64,000 nt of DNA from Bifidobacterium sp. ESL0784 (lineage in GTDB: Bacteria > Actinomycetota > Actinomycetes > Actinomycetales > Bifidobacteriaceae): positions 124,001 through 188,000 of the forward strand of contig NZ_JAQTHV010000003.1 in NCBI RefSeq assembly GCF_029433295.1. Direction: 5' to 3'. The position numbers and the translations under genes were made by a program. How positions within the stretch are numbered: position 1 is the first letter of the stretch; each line of letters begins with the position of its first letter. This document shows, one piece after another, positions 17,641-28,494 of the stretch. A model generated the notes under the pieces. It saw only the letters and a program-made list of their open reading frames with translations, was not told where the DNA came from and made no database searches.

Positions 17641-18783
17641 CTACTTATCGTTTTTACCCTTGTCCGGCTTGTCCTCGTGCGGATGGGACTTCTTGCCCGG
17701 CAGCGGGATGTCAGGAAACTCGACATGATCAGGTTCCTTTTCGCTTTCGGGATGCGTGGCGTCATAACCCTGTTCGTAGCGGGTCTGCCTCCAATGACGG
17801 ACCGAAGCGTTCGTGCCGCGATGATGGACATGATATTTACGAGGCACACCGCCGTAACGATCTTCGTCCACTTCCTTGGCGACCGCGATCTGATTGACGT
17901 TCGAAGCATCCATGATGGCGATCGGCGCAACCGGCTCAGGTTCGGCCGGAGCGGCGGTGCGGGCCTGCATACGGCTCGGCAGCCATTCTGCAAGCTTGGA
18001 CAGCAAGGCGCAAACGATGAAGTAGACCACGCCGGCAACGACCAGCGTCTGCAGGATGTTGAAGTACATCGAGCCCAAGCGGCGCGATTCCTGCAACAGA
18101 TCCGTATACATGATGATCGAGCCGAGAGCCGTGTCCTTCAAGACCACGACCAACTGGGTGACAGCGGCCGGCAGCATAGCGTAGACCGCCTGAGGCACTT
18201 CGACCTGCATCAGGGACTGCGTGGTGGTCAAGCCGAGAGCCAAAGAAGCCTCACGCTGGCCTCCAGGCAGGTTGCCCACGCCGCTTCGCACCAATTCCGC
18301 GACCACTGAGCCGTTGTAGAGAATCAGGCCCAGCACTACGGCCCAGTAGGACGCGCTTTGGATGCCCATGAAGGAGAAAAGCCTCCAGAAGAAAATCATG
18401 AACATCAAGACCGGCACCGCGCGGCAGAATTCGACGATGACGCCGGATACTGCCCGCACGATCCTACTCGGCAAAAGCCTGCCGATGCCGAAGATCAGGC
18501 CGAAAACGACCGATCCGATGACTGCAAGCACTGCGGCTTTGATGGTCATCCAAAGTCCTGGCAAATAGAAGTCCGTCCAGGCCTCACCGTCAAGCGCCGG
18601 CTTCCAAAGCTCCCAGTCCAGCTGGTTCTCGCCATCCGGTGGGTTGTGCAGGCGCATGAGGATGAGCACCACGAGAATGGCGACGATGATGCCGCCGATC
18701 CAGTTGGCGATGCGAATGGTGCGTTTGCCTTTCGGCCCCGGCTCATCAAAGAGCACGGATGATTCGTTGTTGTTCTTGCTCAT
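17641..18783 (-). CDS. gluD: Amino-acid ABC transporter permease, GluD-type
   Basis: This 380-residue inner-membrane subunit belongs to the polar amino-acid (His/Glu/Gln) permease family. One helix at about 25-45 is followed by a short loop and then a membrane domain of about five helices with the EAA-type loop ASLALGLTTTQSLMQVEVPQA. The C-terminal 100 residues are charged and rich in Lys, His and Pro (HEDKPDKGKNDK at the end), much longer than in typical homologues. AGGT precedes ATG 18783. The gene begins 4 bases after the preceding permease gene ends and closes the operon. Confidence 0.92.
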   Translation of the reverse strand: MSKNNNESSVLFDEPGPKGKRTIRIANWIGGIIVAILVVLILMRLHNPPDGENQLDWELWKPALDGEAWTDFYLPGLWMTIKAAVLAVIGSVVFGLIFGIGRLLPSRIVRAVSGVIVEFCRAVPVLMFMIFFWRLFSFMGIQSASYWAVVLGLILYNGSVVAELVRSGVGNLPGGQREASLALGLTTTQSLMQVEVPQAVYAMLPAAVTQLVVVLKDTALGSIIMYTDLLQESRRLGSMYFNILQTLVVAGVVYFIVCALLSKLAEWLPSRMQARTAAPAEPEPVAPIAIMDASNVNQIAVAKEVDEDRYGGVPRKYHVHHRGTNASVRHWRQTRYEQGYDATHPESEKEPDHVEFPDIPLPGKKSHPHEDKPDKGKNDK

Positions 18784-18787
18784 GCGT

Positions 18788-19465
18788 TCACCTCCGTACC
18801 GCGAGCTTGTTGGAAAGGAATGTGGTCAGTGCCCCGATGGGTATGATCAGGATGACGTAGCCGAACGCGAAGATCAGGAAGATGGCGACGATGGAGTTCG
18901 CATGGAACTCGATCATCTCGCTCATCAGGCTGGACGTTTCCGTAGCAACCGATGCGGCCGCAGCGACCGTCGAGTTCTTGAGCAATGCGATCAACGTGTT
19001 GCCAAGTGGTGCGACGGAACCGCGGAAGGCCTGCGGCAGAATGATCTGCGTGGCCGATTGCATGAAGTTCAATCCCAAGGCACGTGCGGCTTCGGCCTGT
19101 CCGAGCGGCACGGTGTTGATACCGGAACGCAGGGATTCGCAGACGAAGGCCGCCGTGTATAGCGACAAGCCGGTGACAGCGAGCCAGAAGAAGTTGGTGG
19201 CGAACGAGTTGGAGAACGTCAGCTTCAGCTGGGCGAATGCGCCGAGCACCATGAAGACCATGATGATGGTCAACGGCATGTTCTTGAAGAACTCGACATA
19301 AGCACCTGCCACAGTTCGCAACGAGGAAATCGGGGAGATGCGCATCATCAGGAGGATGACTCCCAATATCAGCGAGAACAGCGCAGACCAAAGCGTCAGC
19401 TCGATATTGACGAGGAAGGCGCCAGGCACATTGTATTGGCTGAACAATTGCATGAATTCATTCAT
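18788..19465 (-). CDS. gluC: Amino-acid ABC transporter permease, GluC-type
   Basis: A 225-residue permease with about five transmembrane helices and the EAA loop AEAARALGLNFMQSATQIILPQA, which contacts the ATPase. It would form a heterodimer with the GluD-type permease encoded next. Its ATG overlaps the stop codon of the binding-protein gene by 4 bases (ATGA), indicating translational coupling. The substrate is probably glutamate or another polar amino acid, judged from the operon order ATPase, binding protein, permease, permease seen in Corynebacterium gluABCD. Confidence 0.92.
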   Translation of the reverse strand: MNEFMQLFSQYNVPGAFLVNIELTLWSALFSLILGVILLMMRISPISSLRTVAGAYVEFFKNMPLTIIMVFMVLGAFAQLKLTFSNSFATNFFWLAVTGLSLYTAAFVCESLRSGINTVPLGQAEAARALGLNFMQSATQIILPQAFRGSVAPLGNTLIALLKNSTVAAAASVATETSSLMSEMIEFHANSIVAIFLIFAFGYVILIIPIGALTTFLSNKLAVRR

Positions 19466-20316
19466 TTCGCGGCTCCCGTCTTTCCGAGGTCCGGCGTCGG
19501 CGGATTGTATTTCATATTCGGCTTATATTTCACACCGCGCGTATTGTCGTTGATATAACGCTGCCAGGAGCCGTCTTTCTCCATTTGGGCGATGGCCTTG
19601 TCGATCTTCTTGGCGAACTTGATATCGCCTTTCTTGACACCGACACCGTAATATTCCTGTGTGAACGGCTTTCCGATGAGTCGCAGCCTGCCGCGGGCGT
19701 TGGAGGCGAGACCGGCCAGAATGATGTCGTCGGTGGTTACCGCATCGACGATGCCGCTGAACAGCGCCGTCGCGCATTCCGCGTAGCCGGGCTGCTCCAT
19801 CAGCTGCACTTTGGACGAGAACTTCTGCTTGACCACTTCGGCCGATGTCGAGCCGGTCACCGAGCAGAGGCGCTTGCCGTTGAGGCTGTCGGGTCCGGTG
19901 ATGTCATGGTCGTCCTTGCGGACCATCAGGTCCTGTCCGGCAACGAAGTACGGCCCGGCGAAGCTGACGGCCTTCTTACGTTCGTCGGTGATGGAATAGC
20001 TGGCGACGATCATGTCGACGTCACCGTTCTGCAGCATGGCCTCACGCTGCTTGCTGGGTGCTTCTTTCCAGACGATCTCGTCGTCGGAATAGCCGAGTTT
20101 GCGGGCGATGTAGCGCGCCACATCCACGTCGAAACCGACGTAGGTGCCAGATTTCTTGAAGCCGACGCCGGGCTGGTCGAACTTGATGCCGATGCGGATC
20201 TTGCCCGCTTCGTTGCCCGAGCCGCACGCGGCCACGGTGAACACGCATGCCAAGGCGCAGAAAGCCGCGAGGACCCTGCGCCAGATGCGCGAAAGATGGT
20301 TGAATGATGGTTTCAT
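19462..20316 (-). CDS. gluB: Amino-acid ABC transporter substrate-binding lipoprotein, GluB-type
   Basis: A 284-residue extracytoplasmic solute-binding protein of family 3. The signal peptide is followed by a lipobox ending in VAAC, which would anchor the protein by a lipidated Cys. Family motifs visible are VGFDVDVARYIARKLG near the N-terminus, DMIVASYSITDERKKAVSF, and the C-terminal DKAIAQMEKDGSWQRYIND. It overlaps the GluC-type gene by 4 bases. A gap of 145 bp separates it from the ATPase gene upstream; this gap may hold an extra promoter. Confidence 0.93.
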   Translation of the reverse strand: MKPSFNHLSRIWRRVLAAFCALACVFTVAACGSGNEAGKIRIGIKFDQPGVGFKKSGTYVGFDVDVARYIARKLGYSDDEIVWKEAPSKQREAMLQNGDVDMIVASYSITDERKKAVSFAGPYFVAGQDLMVRKDDHDITGPDSLNGKRLCSVTGSTSAEVVKQKFSSKVQLMEQPGYAECATALFSGIVDAVTTDDIILAGLASNARGRLRLIGKPFTQEYYGVGVKKGDIKFAKKIDKAIAQMEKDGSWQRYINDNTRGVKYKPNMKYNPPTPDLGKTGAAK

Positions 20317-20461
20317 AGACTTTTGCTTTCCCGATACTTCCCCATTCGCCTTTTAGCGGATTAACGATTGATATTTCATATTGTTTTCGAAGCGCGCACC
20401 ATGCTTAACTGTCGAATTCCATTGATCTGAAAATCCGATTTCGGCGCACACGCGCAGGGAG

Positions 20462-21268
20462 TCAGTGCGTAAGGATCTTGGAAAGGAAGTCTTTGGCACG
20501 TTCGGTCTTCGGATGGTCGAAGAACTCGTCGGGCGTGCCCTTTTCCAGAATCTGACCGTCCGCCATGAAAACGATATGGTCGGCAGCCTTACGCGCGAAG
20601 CCCATCTCGTGGGTCACGCAGATCATGGTCATGCCTTCGCTCGCGAGCTTGATCATCACGTCGAGCACCTCGTTGACCATTTCCGGATCAAGGGCGCTAG
20701 TGGGTTCGTCGAACAGCATGATCTTGGGCTGCATGGCCAGTGCGCGGGCGATGGCGACGCGCTGCTGCTGGCCGCCGGAAAGCTGCGAAGGCATCTTGTT
20801 GGCCTGGCTCTCCACTCCGACGCGGGCCAGAAGGTCCATGCCTAGGTCGTCTGCGTCCTTCTTGTCCATGTGACGCACCTTGACCGGCGCGAGCGTGACG
20901 TTCTGCAGAATCGTCTTGTTGGCGAACAGGTTGAACTGCTGGAAGACCATGCCGACCTCGGCGCGCAGGTTGGCGAGCTCCTTGCCTTCCTGCGGCAAAG
21001 GCTGGCCGTCGATGCGGATGGTGCCGGAATCGATGGTCTCGAGTCGATTGATGGTCCGGCACATCGTGGATTTACCAGATCCGGAAGGCCCGACGACGAC
21101 TAGCACTTCGCCCTTGTTGACCTTGAGATTGATGTCTTTCAAGACATGGAGTTTGCCGAAATGCTTTTCGACGTGCGAGAGCTCGACCAGTGGATGGTTC
21201 TCGTCCACTGTCAGGCCCGACGCGCTGTTTTCGCGCGTTTTCATAGTGGTTTCTTTTGTTTCAGACAT
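20462..21268 (-). CDS. gluA: Amino-acid ABC transporter ATP-binding protein, GluA-type
   Basis: This 268-residue ATPase drives the importer. Walker A is GPSGSGKST at about 60-68, the Q-loop is VFQQFNLF, the signature is [15 protein letters not shown], Walker B is [12 protein letters not shown], and the H-loop is CVTHEMGFA. The start at ATG 21268 adds 8 residues before another in-frame ATG at 21244; neither has a strong ribosome binding site. As the first gene of the operon, it follows an AT-rich gap of about 280 bp that should carry the promoter. Confidence 0.93.
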   Translation of the reverse strand: MSETKETTMKTRENSASGLTVDENHPLVELSHVEKHFGKLHVLKDINLKVNKGEVLVVVGPSGSGKSTMCRTINRLETIDSGTIRIDGQPLPQEGKELANLRAEVGMVFQQFNLFANKTILQNVTLAPVKVRHMDKKDADDLGMDLLARVGVESQANKMPSQLSGGQQQRVAIARALAMQPKIMLFDEPTSALDPEMVNEVLDVMIKLASEGMTMICVTHEMGFARKAADHIVFMADGQILEKGTPDEFFDHPKTERAKDFLSKILTH

Positions 21269-21447
21269 GAAAAGTAGTATACCTGCACACTGTTACCACA
21301 TAGTTACCAGCGAAATTATTGGTACATATCAGCAATCATTGCTACAAGGGCATTACTCATGATTAATTATCATGCCAGATTATTTTATAACACAAATTAT
21401 TGCATATCATAAAATGGCATCGCTTCTCACCATATGCGGTTTACTGC

Positions 21448-21464
21448 CGGACATCAGATGTCCG
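21448..21464. repeat. Short perfect palindrome upstream of the GluA-type gene
   Basis: A 7-bp inverted repeat (CGGACAT, 3-base spacer, ATGTCCG) lies in the gap between aspS and the amino-acid transporter operon. It could be an operator; nothing else supports this. Confidence 0.3.
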
Positions 21465-21471
21465 ATATGTA

Positions 21472-21504
21472 AATGTGTCCAGCTCAACATGAACTGGACA
21501 CATT
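21472..21504 (-). terminator. Hairpin downstream of aspS
   Basis: An 11-bp perfect stem (21472-21482 with 21494-21504) with an 11-base loop begins about 40 bases past the aspS stop codon. The T tail on the minus strand is weak. Confidence 0.5.
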
Positions 21505-21546
21505 CAAACAATTCCTTGCCCTAGCAAGAAAACGAATACAGCCGAA

Positions 21547-23346
<1,800 letters not shown>

Positions 23347-23402
23347 GCTCCCTCTATTCCTTATCTACTAACCGCTTGAAAACCGCGAAAATCCGCGCTC
23401 TT

Positions 23403-24803
23403 TTACTTGTCCAAAGAGACGGTTTGCTGAGCATACACAGTATCGGGGTGCCATGACTTGACATCGGCAGGAACCTGCTCGCCGGTGATGATGTTCTTCA
23501 CCTCGTCATGATCGCTGCCCTCGCCGTCACCCGATGCGTCCGCCGGGAACCAGACATACGGGATGCCAAGTTTGTCGGCGTATTTGATCTGCTTGCCCAG
23601 CTTCGCGGCCTTCGGCGCCACGTCGGCGGCGATGCCACGCTTGCGCAGGGCAGCGGCGATGTGGTTGCAATTCAGACGATCGTCCTCGTTCCAGACCGCG
23701 ATCATAACGGATGCCGGCGAAACACGGGAGGCGTGCGCACCGGCGGTGTGCAGCATATAGGAAACCAAACGTGACAAACCGATAGAAAGACCCACGCCGG
23801 GATATTTCCTGCTGCCTTGTGAAGCAAGGTTGTCGTAACGACCGCCAGAACAGATGGAGCCGAGTTCGGAAGCCCCATCGAGGAACGTCTCGTAGACGGA
23901 ACCGGTGTAATAATCAAGGCCACGGGCGATCTTCAGGTCCGCGATGACGGAACCAGGACGGGTGATGGCCGCTTCGTCGACAATCATCGCCAGCGTGTCA
24001 AGACCTTCGCGGGCGAGCTTGTAGGCGTCGCTGTCCTGAGCGATATCGTGCTTGGCGCAGAGCTCATCGAACTTCTGCAACAACTCCTTGCCATCGGCAG
24101 CGGTCAATTCCGCCAATTCGAGGCAGGCTCGAGCCTGTGCCTCATCGGCGCCACATTCGCTGACCAGAAGCTTGACCACTTCGTCGGCACCGATCTTGTC
24201 GAGCTTGTCGATTTCACGCAGCACGCCTTCGACATCAGTCAGGCCAAGCCCACGATAAAAACCTTCGGAAAGCTTGCGATTGTTGGCATGTACGGTTGCC
24301 TTGGGCAGGCCGAACTGACGCAGTTCCTCGAGTGCCTGCACCATGACCAGCGGAAGTTCGACCTCATAGTGGTCTTCCAATTCGCCGTTGCCGATCACAT
24401 CGATATCGGCCTGAACGAACTCGCGGAAACGCCCTTCCTGCGGACGCTCACCGCGCCAGACCTTCTGAATCTGCCAACGCTTGAACGGGAAGGCAAGCTG
24501 GCCGGAATGCTCGACCACGTAGCGGCTCAGCGGAACCGTCAAATCGAAATGAAGACCGAGGCGACGCTCAATGGGCGTGTTGGATTCGTGGCCTACTTCC
24601 TGGAGACGAGACAGGAGATAAATCTCTTTGCTGGTCTCACCTTTTTTCAAGAGACTCGAGCCTTCCTCCACCGCTCTGGTCTCGATGCCAATGAATCCGT
24701 TGAGTTCGAAAACCCTACGGACCGTGTCGATAACACGCTGTTCGACCACCCTTTCCTGAGGTAGCCATTCCGGAAATCCTGAAATTGATGCGCCTTTTGC
24801 CAT
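23403..24803 (-). CDS. hisS: Histidyl-tRNA synthetase
   Basis: This 466-residue class II synthetase charges tRNA-His. Motif 2 is in KVWRGERPQEGRFREF, the histidine-specific motif is LKIARGLDYYTG, and motif 3 is GVGLSIGLSRL. The C-terminal anticodon-binding domain follows, with an acidic insertion (DASGDGEGSDHDE). ATG 24803 gives the expected start MAKGASISGFPEWLP. It is transcribed divergently from the DUF349 gene, with 91 bp between the start codons. Confidence 0.97.
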   Translation of the reverse strand: MAKGASISGFPEWLPQERVVEQRVIDTVRRVFELNGFIGIETRAVEEGSSLLKKGETSKEIYLLSRLQEVGHESNTPIERRLGLHFDLTVPLSRYVVEHSGQLAFPFKRWQIQKVWRGERPQEGRFREFVQADIDVIGNGELEDHYEVELPLVMVQALEELRQFGLPKATVHANNRKLSEGFYRGLGLTDVEGVLREIDKLDKIGADEVVKLLVSECGADEAQARACLELAELTAADGKELLQKFDELCAKHDIAQDSDAYKLAREGLDTLAMIVDEAAITRPGSVIADLKIARGLDYYTGSVYETFLDGASELGSICSGGRYDNLASQGSRKYPGVGLSIGLSRLVSYMLHTAGAHASRVSPASVMIAVWNEDDRLNCNHIAAALRKRGIAADVAPKAAKLGKQIKYADKLGIPYVWFPADASGDGEGSDHDEVKNIITGEQVPADVKSWHPDTVYAQQTVSLDK

Positions 24804-24894
24804 AACTCCCTATAATAAGTGGTGTTGTGGAAAAATGAGGCGCTCGTCTCGGACCCGCAACACCTGTTACACGAAGACTCTCAAGGAGCTGGCC

Positions 24895-26478
24895 ATGGCC
24901 GACGAACAAGTCACTGAACCCCAAAACACCAATGAATCCAACGCGCAGGCAGCGCAGCCTGCCGCGGACGCACAGGCCAGCGCCACGTCCACACCCGCAG
25001 AGCCGGCGGCCCCACAGGCACCGGTTGAAACTGAAACGGCCAAGGCCGAAGCGCCAGCTGCGCCTGCTGCTCCGGAAGCACCAAAGGCCAACGACACGCC
25101 GACTGCGCCCACTGTGCAAACACCCGCACCTGCCACACCAGCCAAGCCCACACCGAAACCGCATGTCCCCTCCCCTTTGGCTTTTGCCAAGAAACCAGCG
25201 AAGCATCCGGTCGCAGCCCCTGCTCATACCTACTCTGAAGCCGATGTGAAAGCCGCCAAAGCCTTCGGCCGCGTCGATGAAAAGGGCACCGTCTACGTCA
25301 AGGAAGGCGAAACGGAGCGTGAGGTCGGCGAGTTCCCGGGTGCGACCAACGAGGAAGCACTGACGCTCTACGCACGCCGCTATCTTGATCTCAAGGCCAA
25401 GCTCGACCTGTTCGCCACGCGTCTCAAGGCCGCGAATATCAAGCCTCGCGAGATTGACGAGTCCATCAAGACGCTGGGCGAGGAAACCACCAACCCAGCC
25501 ATCGTCGGTGACATCCCGGCGCTCAAGGCCCAGTACGAGGAGCTGAAGAAGGCTGGAGAAGCCAAGAAGGCCGAACTCGCCGAAGCTCGCAAGGCCGCGC
25601 TCGAGAAGGCCATCAAGGAGCGTACCGCCATCGTCGAGAAGGCCGAAGCGCTGGCAAATTCGCTTTCAGAGAACACGAACTGGCGTTCCACCGCCGACAA
25701 GTTCCGTTCGCTCTTTGAACAGTGGCAGGAACATCAGCGCACCAGCATCCGCATCGACAAGCCGACTGCGGACGCCCTGTGGAAGCGTTTCTCCGCCGCC
25801 CGCACCACCTTCAACCAGCACCGCCGTAAGTGGGCGCAGGCTCGCGACGCCTCCCGCGAAGAGACCAAGCGTGTCAAGGAAGAAATCATCAAGGAAGCCA
25901 ACGAAATCAAGGATTCCACCGATTGGGGCGCCACTTCGCACCAGTTCAATGAGCTCATGGACCGTTGGAAGGCCGCCGGCCGTGCCGGACGCAAGGAAGA
26001 TGACGAGCTGTGGGCCAAGTTCCGCTTGGCCTGCGATGTCTTCTTCAACGCACGCCAAGCCGATCGCGACCAGATGAGCTCGAATGAGAAAGACAACCTC
26101 GCCAAGAAGGAAGAGCTGCTGAAGAAGGCCGAGGCTTTGGTGCCGGTCGCTGATGAAAAGGCCGCCAAGAAGGCGCGTCAGGCTCTTGCCGACATCCAGG
26201 ATGAGTGGGATCAGATCGGCTACGTGCCCCGTGAGGACATGCACCGTATCGAAAGCCGCCTCGACGCCGTCGACAATAAGATCAAGGCCGTCGAGCAGGC
26301 TGCTTGGCAGAAGAGTGACCCCGAGGCCGATGCCCGCGTCTCCAGCTTCGAGGCCCAGCTCAAGGCTCAGCTCGATGAGCTCGACGCTCAGATCGCCGCC
26401 GAGTCCGACCCAGCCAAGAAGTCCGAGCTCGAGGCCGAAAAGGCCACCAAGGAGCAGTGGCTCAACGCCGTGAAGTAG
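24895..26478 (+). CDS. DUF349 domain protein with Pro/Ala-rich N-terminus
   Basis: A 527-residue, highly charged, mostly helical protein. The first 110 residues are low-complexity (Ala, Pro, Thr, Glu, Gln). They are followed by a short globular segment and then repeated helical units with the W-x4-F/L-x6-W pattern typical of DUF349 (WRSTADKFRSLFEQWQEH, WGATSHQFNELMDRWKAAG, VADEKAAKKARQALADIQDEW). Coiled coil is likely throughout the second half. ATG 24895 is chosen because AAGGAG stands 6 bases before it. The function of DUF349 proteins is not established. It has its own terminator and no obvious partner. Confidence 0.92.
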   Translation: MADEQVTEPQNTNESNAQAAQPAADAQASATSTPAEPAAPQAPVETETAKAEAPAAPAAPEAPKANDTPTAPTVQTPAPATPAKPTPKPHVPSPLAFAKKPAKHPVAAPAHTYSEADVKAAKAFGRVDEKGTVYVKEGETEREVGEFPGATNEEALTLYARRYLDLKAKLDLFATRLKAANIKPREIDESIKTLGEETTNPAIVGDIPALKAQYEELKKAGEAKKAELAEARKAALEKAIKERTAIVEKAEALANSLSENTNWRSTADKFRSLFEQWQEHQRTSIRIDKPTADALWKRFSAARTTFNQHRRKWAQARDASREETKRVKEEIIKEANEIKDSTDWGATSHQFNELMDRWKAAGRAGRKEDDELWAKFRLACDVFFNARQADRDQMSSNEKDNLAKKEELLKKAEALVPVADEKAAKKARQALADIQDEWDQIGYVPREDMHRIESRLDAVDNKIKAVEQAAWQKSDPEADARVSSFEAQLKAQLDELDAQIAAESDPAKKSELEAEKATKEQWLNAVK

Positions 26479-26503
26479 GCGCTAAACTTCCATAGCACTA
26501 TAG

Positions 26504-26542
26504 AAAGTGGCTTGCATCATCGATTTGGTGCAAGCCACTTTT
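26504..26542 (+). terminator. Rho-independent terminator after the DUF349 gene
   Basis: A 13-bp perfect stem (26504-26516 with 26529-26541) with a 12-base loop is followed by a short T run, 25 bases past the stop codon. Confidence 0.85.
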
Positions 26543-26603
26543 CATAATCGTTTACTTTGCAGCTTCAAACAACGCTCTTTAAATTCGTAAGAGGTGGAAA
26601 TGA

Positions 26604-27065
26604 TTATTTCGAATCTGTTTTCTCTTCATAATCAAATAATTGCGGAAGCCCGCCTACAGTTATCAGAAGAACAATGAAACCAGTGAAAACCCAAAACAGA
26701 ATCCATAAAATTACAGAAAATATTCCTGTAAATTTTTGTGCCTGAATAAACAAGAGATATGAAATGCCTCCCCCACCTATAGCTATAATGAAAATAAGGA
26801 TGAAATTCGTTTTGTTGATTCTACGTCGAATTTTATGAGAAATACGTTCCTTATATTTTTTAATTTCAATTTCAAGTAAAGAATCCATATTCTCTGCAGC
26901 TTTTGTTCCTGTGGATAACTTCGAACGTAACTCTGCATGTCGTTTAATGCGTCGAAAATCTCGCCCACCGCCTAAACCTTCCACAATGAAGCTACGTAAA
27001 ACAACAAGAGATCCAGGTAAAATGCCTATGAAAACAGATAGATTATTCATTAACCAATTTATCAT
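26604..27065 (-). CDS. Small membrane protein of unknown function
   Basis: A 153-residue protein with an N-terminal hydrophobic segment (about 8-27), a strongly basic middle (KERISHKIRRRINKTN) and two adjacent helices in the C-terminal half (about 90-110 and 117-140), ending in an acidic tail. No family is recognised. It is AT-rich compared with its neighbours and its codons include many AAA, ATT and TTT, unlike the housekeeping genes around it. This suggests acquisition by transfer. The ribosome binding site is weak. Confidence 0.6.
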   Translation of the reverse strand: MINWLMNNLSVFIGILPGSLVVLRSFIVEGLGGGRDFRRIKRHAELRSKLSTGTKAAENMDSLLEIEIKKYKERISHKIRRRINKTNFILIFIIAIGGGGISYLLFIQAQKFTGIFSVILWILFWVFTGFIVLLITVGGLPQLFDYEEKTDSK

Positions 27066-27229
27066 TTTCTGCCCTGTCTCTTGCTTCGCTTACGAAAATT
27101 TTTATATTTCAAAATCAACTCTCATATTTAATACCGACAAATTTGTATTATCTATTTTAGAACTCAATTAATGAACCAGCGTTCTTTCGGATAATTATGA
27201 TCACGATAATTTGTTGGAGAAGGTAAGAA

Positions 27230-27785
27230 ATGCATGATTTAACTGCATGGGCGATGAAAGTCTTCTTCATATCTGAGATATCTGCTTGGCATCTGCCTAT
27301 GTAATCTCAATGAAGCAGAAGTCAGAAAAACATTGGAACCAATCAAGCCACATCAATCATCGAAACTTCATTGGTACGAAATGTCTGATTCTCAACGAAG
27401 CAGAACCACAAAGATACTTTCCAATCTTCCATTGCAATGCATCATCATATCGACCACGTTAACCAACAAAGCTAAAGAGGAAAGAGCAAGGCATAAGTGC
27501 TTCGAATCATTACTTCCTTTACTTGAAAATAGATACAACGTGCACTCCCTTATTATGGAATCAAGAGAAAGCCATCAGAATGCCCGCGATATAAGGCTAA
27601 TCGACGGGCTTCGGAGCAGAAAATTTATCAATAACCTTCATGTCGATTTCATTCCGGGGTCACAGGATGCAAGATTATGGTTGCCGGACCAGTTACTAGG
27701 AATATATAATTCAACGCAAGAAACGTCCCAGAACGAAGAATGTCCCTTCGAAATCGACATCGAGGATTTAGGATTTTGCGGCTAA
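27230..27785 (+). pseudogene. Frameshifted remnant of a DUF3800-like protein
   Basis: The open part (27258-27785) has no ATG near its beginning; the first start-type codon is TTG 27333, giving 150 residues. Upstream, a good ribosome binding site (AAGG, then 6 bases) precedes ATG 27230, which reads MHDLTAWAMKVFFISE and stops at 27302 in another frame. Joining the two frames near 27277 gives a continuous protein with YLLGICLCNLNEAE, KLHWYEMSD, MESRESHQNARDIRLIDGLR and DFIPGSQDARLWLPDQLLG. That pattern resembles small actinobacterial DUF3800-type (RNase H-like fold) proteins. The family call comes from memory of the pattern and is tentative; a deletion near the start has probably inactivated the gene. 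Confidence 0.5.
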
Positions 27786-27826
27786 AATAATTTGATTTTC
27801 CTTTAGAAATGTCATATTCTTCAATT

Positions 27827-27895
27827 AAGCCCACCCCGCTGGGGAAAGGGAAGTGAAAGCCGGAGTGCCTGTGGTTGTCATGGGGGCCGGCTTTC
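27827..27895. repeat. Two consecutive GC-rich inverted repeats in an AT-rich gap
   Basis: A small CCCC-GCT-GGGG hairpin near 27835 is followed by a 9-bp perfect stem (27855-27863 with 27887-27895) enclosing a 23-base GC-rich loop. It lies between the DUF3800-like remnant and a lipoprotein gene, where the surroundings are AT-rich. It could be a terminator or a remnant of a mobile element; no T run follows on either strand. Confidence 0.35.
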
Positions 27896-27968
27896 GCGCT
27901 ACTGACGAGCACAAATGCTTGGTCTCATCCTGATATGCTTCGCCAACTAATTCCGACAGAAAGCAAGA

Positions 27969-28394
27969 TCAGTCGTCTTTGATGAATCCGCCTTGGGCGA
28001 CCAATTTACAAGTCTGATAGTCGATTTTCCAATGCCCATCTTCCTTGGCAAAACCTAAATCGACCACTGCATCGCTTGTGAGGATAGCCGAAGAATCGGA
28101 ATCTCCCTTTACCACCTTGCCTTTATCAATACCTTGAGTAATGTGTTGGAGATTTTTATGCCAATTTTTATCGAGTCTCAATGAGCCGATTAAATCGTAT
28201 TTCTTGGCTAGAGATGTATCATCCGAGCAACGCTTACTGGCATAACTCATAATTGATTTTGAATCGCCCTGATACATTTCTTTGAAAAAGTTTTTGCCCG
28301 TATCCTTGACCTTCGATGATTCCGAGGAAGAAACACTTTCATTACCATGCGGTAACGAGCCATCATTCCCACATCCACCGAGAGATAACGGCAA
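27969..28394 (-). CDS. Putative lipoprotein, frame broken near its start
   Basis: The frame encodes a Ser/Lys/Asp-rich extracytoplasmic domain of about 120 residues after a lipobox ending in LGGC. Read alone it can only begin at TTG 28394, inside the signal peptide. The natural start appears to be ATG 28455, which has a GAGGAGAAG ribosome binding site but is in another frame and ends after 30 codons. Between them lie runs of eight A and seven T (minus strand, 28427-28445). Losing one base from either run would give a complete lipoprotein signal peptide (MNSQKKRIF, hydrophobic stretch, LGGC). This may be phase variation, a mutation or a sequencing error. The function of the mature domain is unknown. 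Confidence 0.6.
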   Translation of the reverse strand: MPLSLGGCGNDGSLPHGNESVSSSESSKVKDTGKNFFKEMYQGDSKSIMSYASKRCSDDTSLAKKYDLIGSLRLDKNWHKNLQHITQGIDKGKVVKGDSDSSAILTSDAVVDLGFAKEDGHWKIDYQTCKLVAQGGFIKDD

Positions 28395-28494
28395 AGCAAG
28401 ACAGACAACTATGCATGCACATACGCAAAAAAATACGTTTTTTTTGACTGTTCATCTTTCTTCTCCTCAGTGGTATTGAAGATCCGATAATTTT

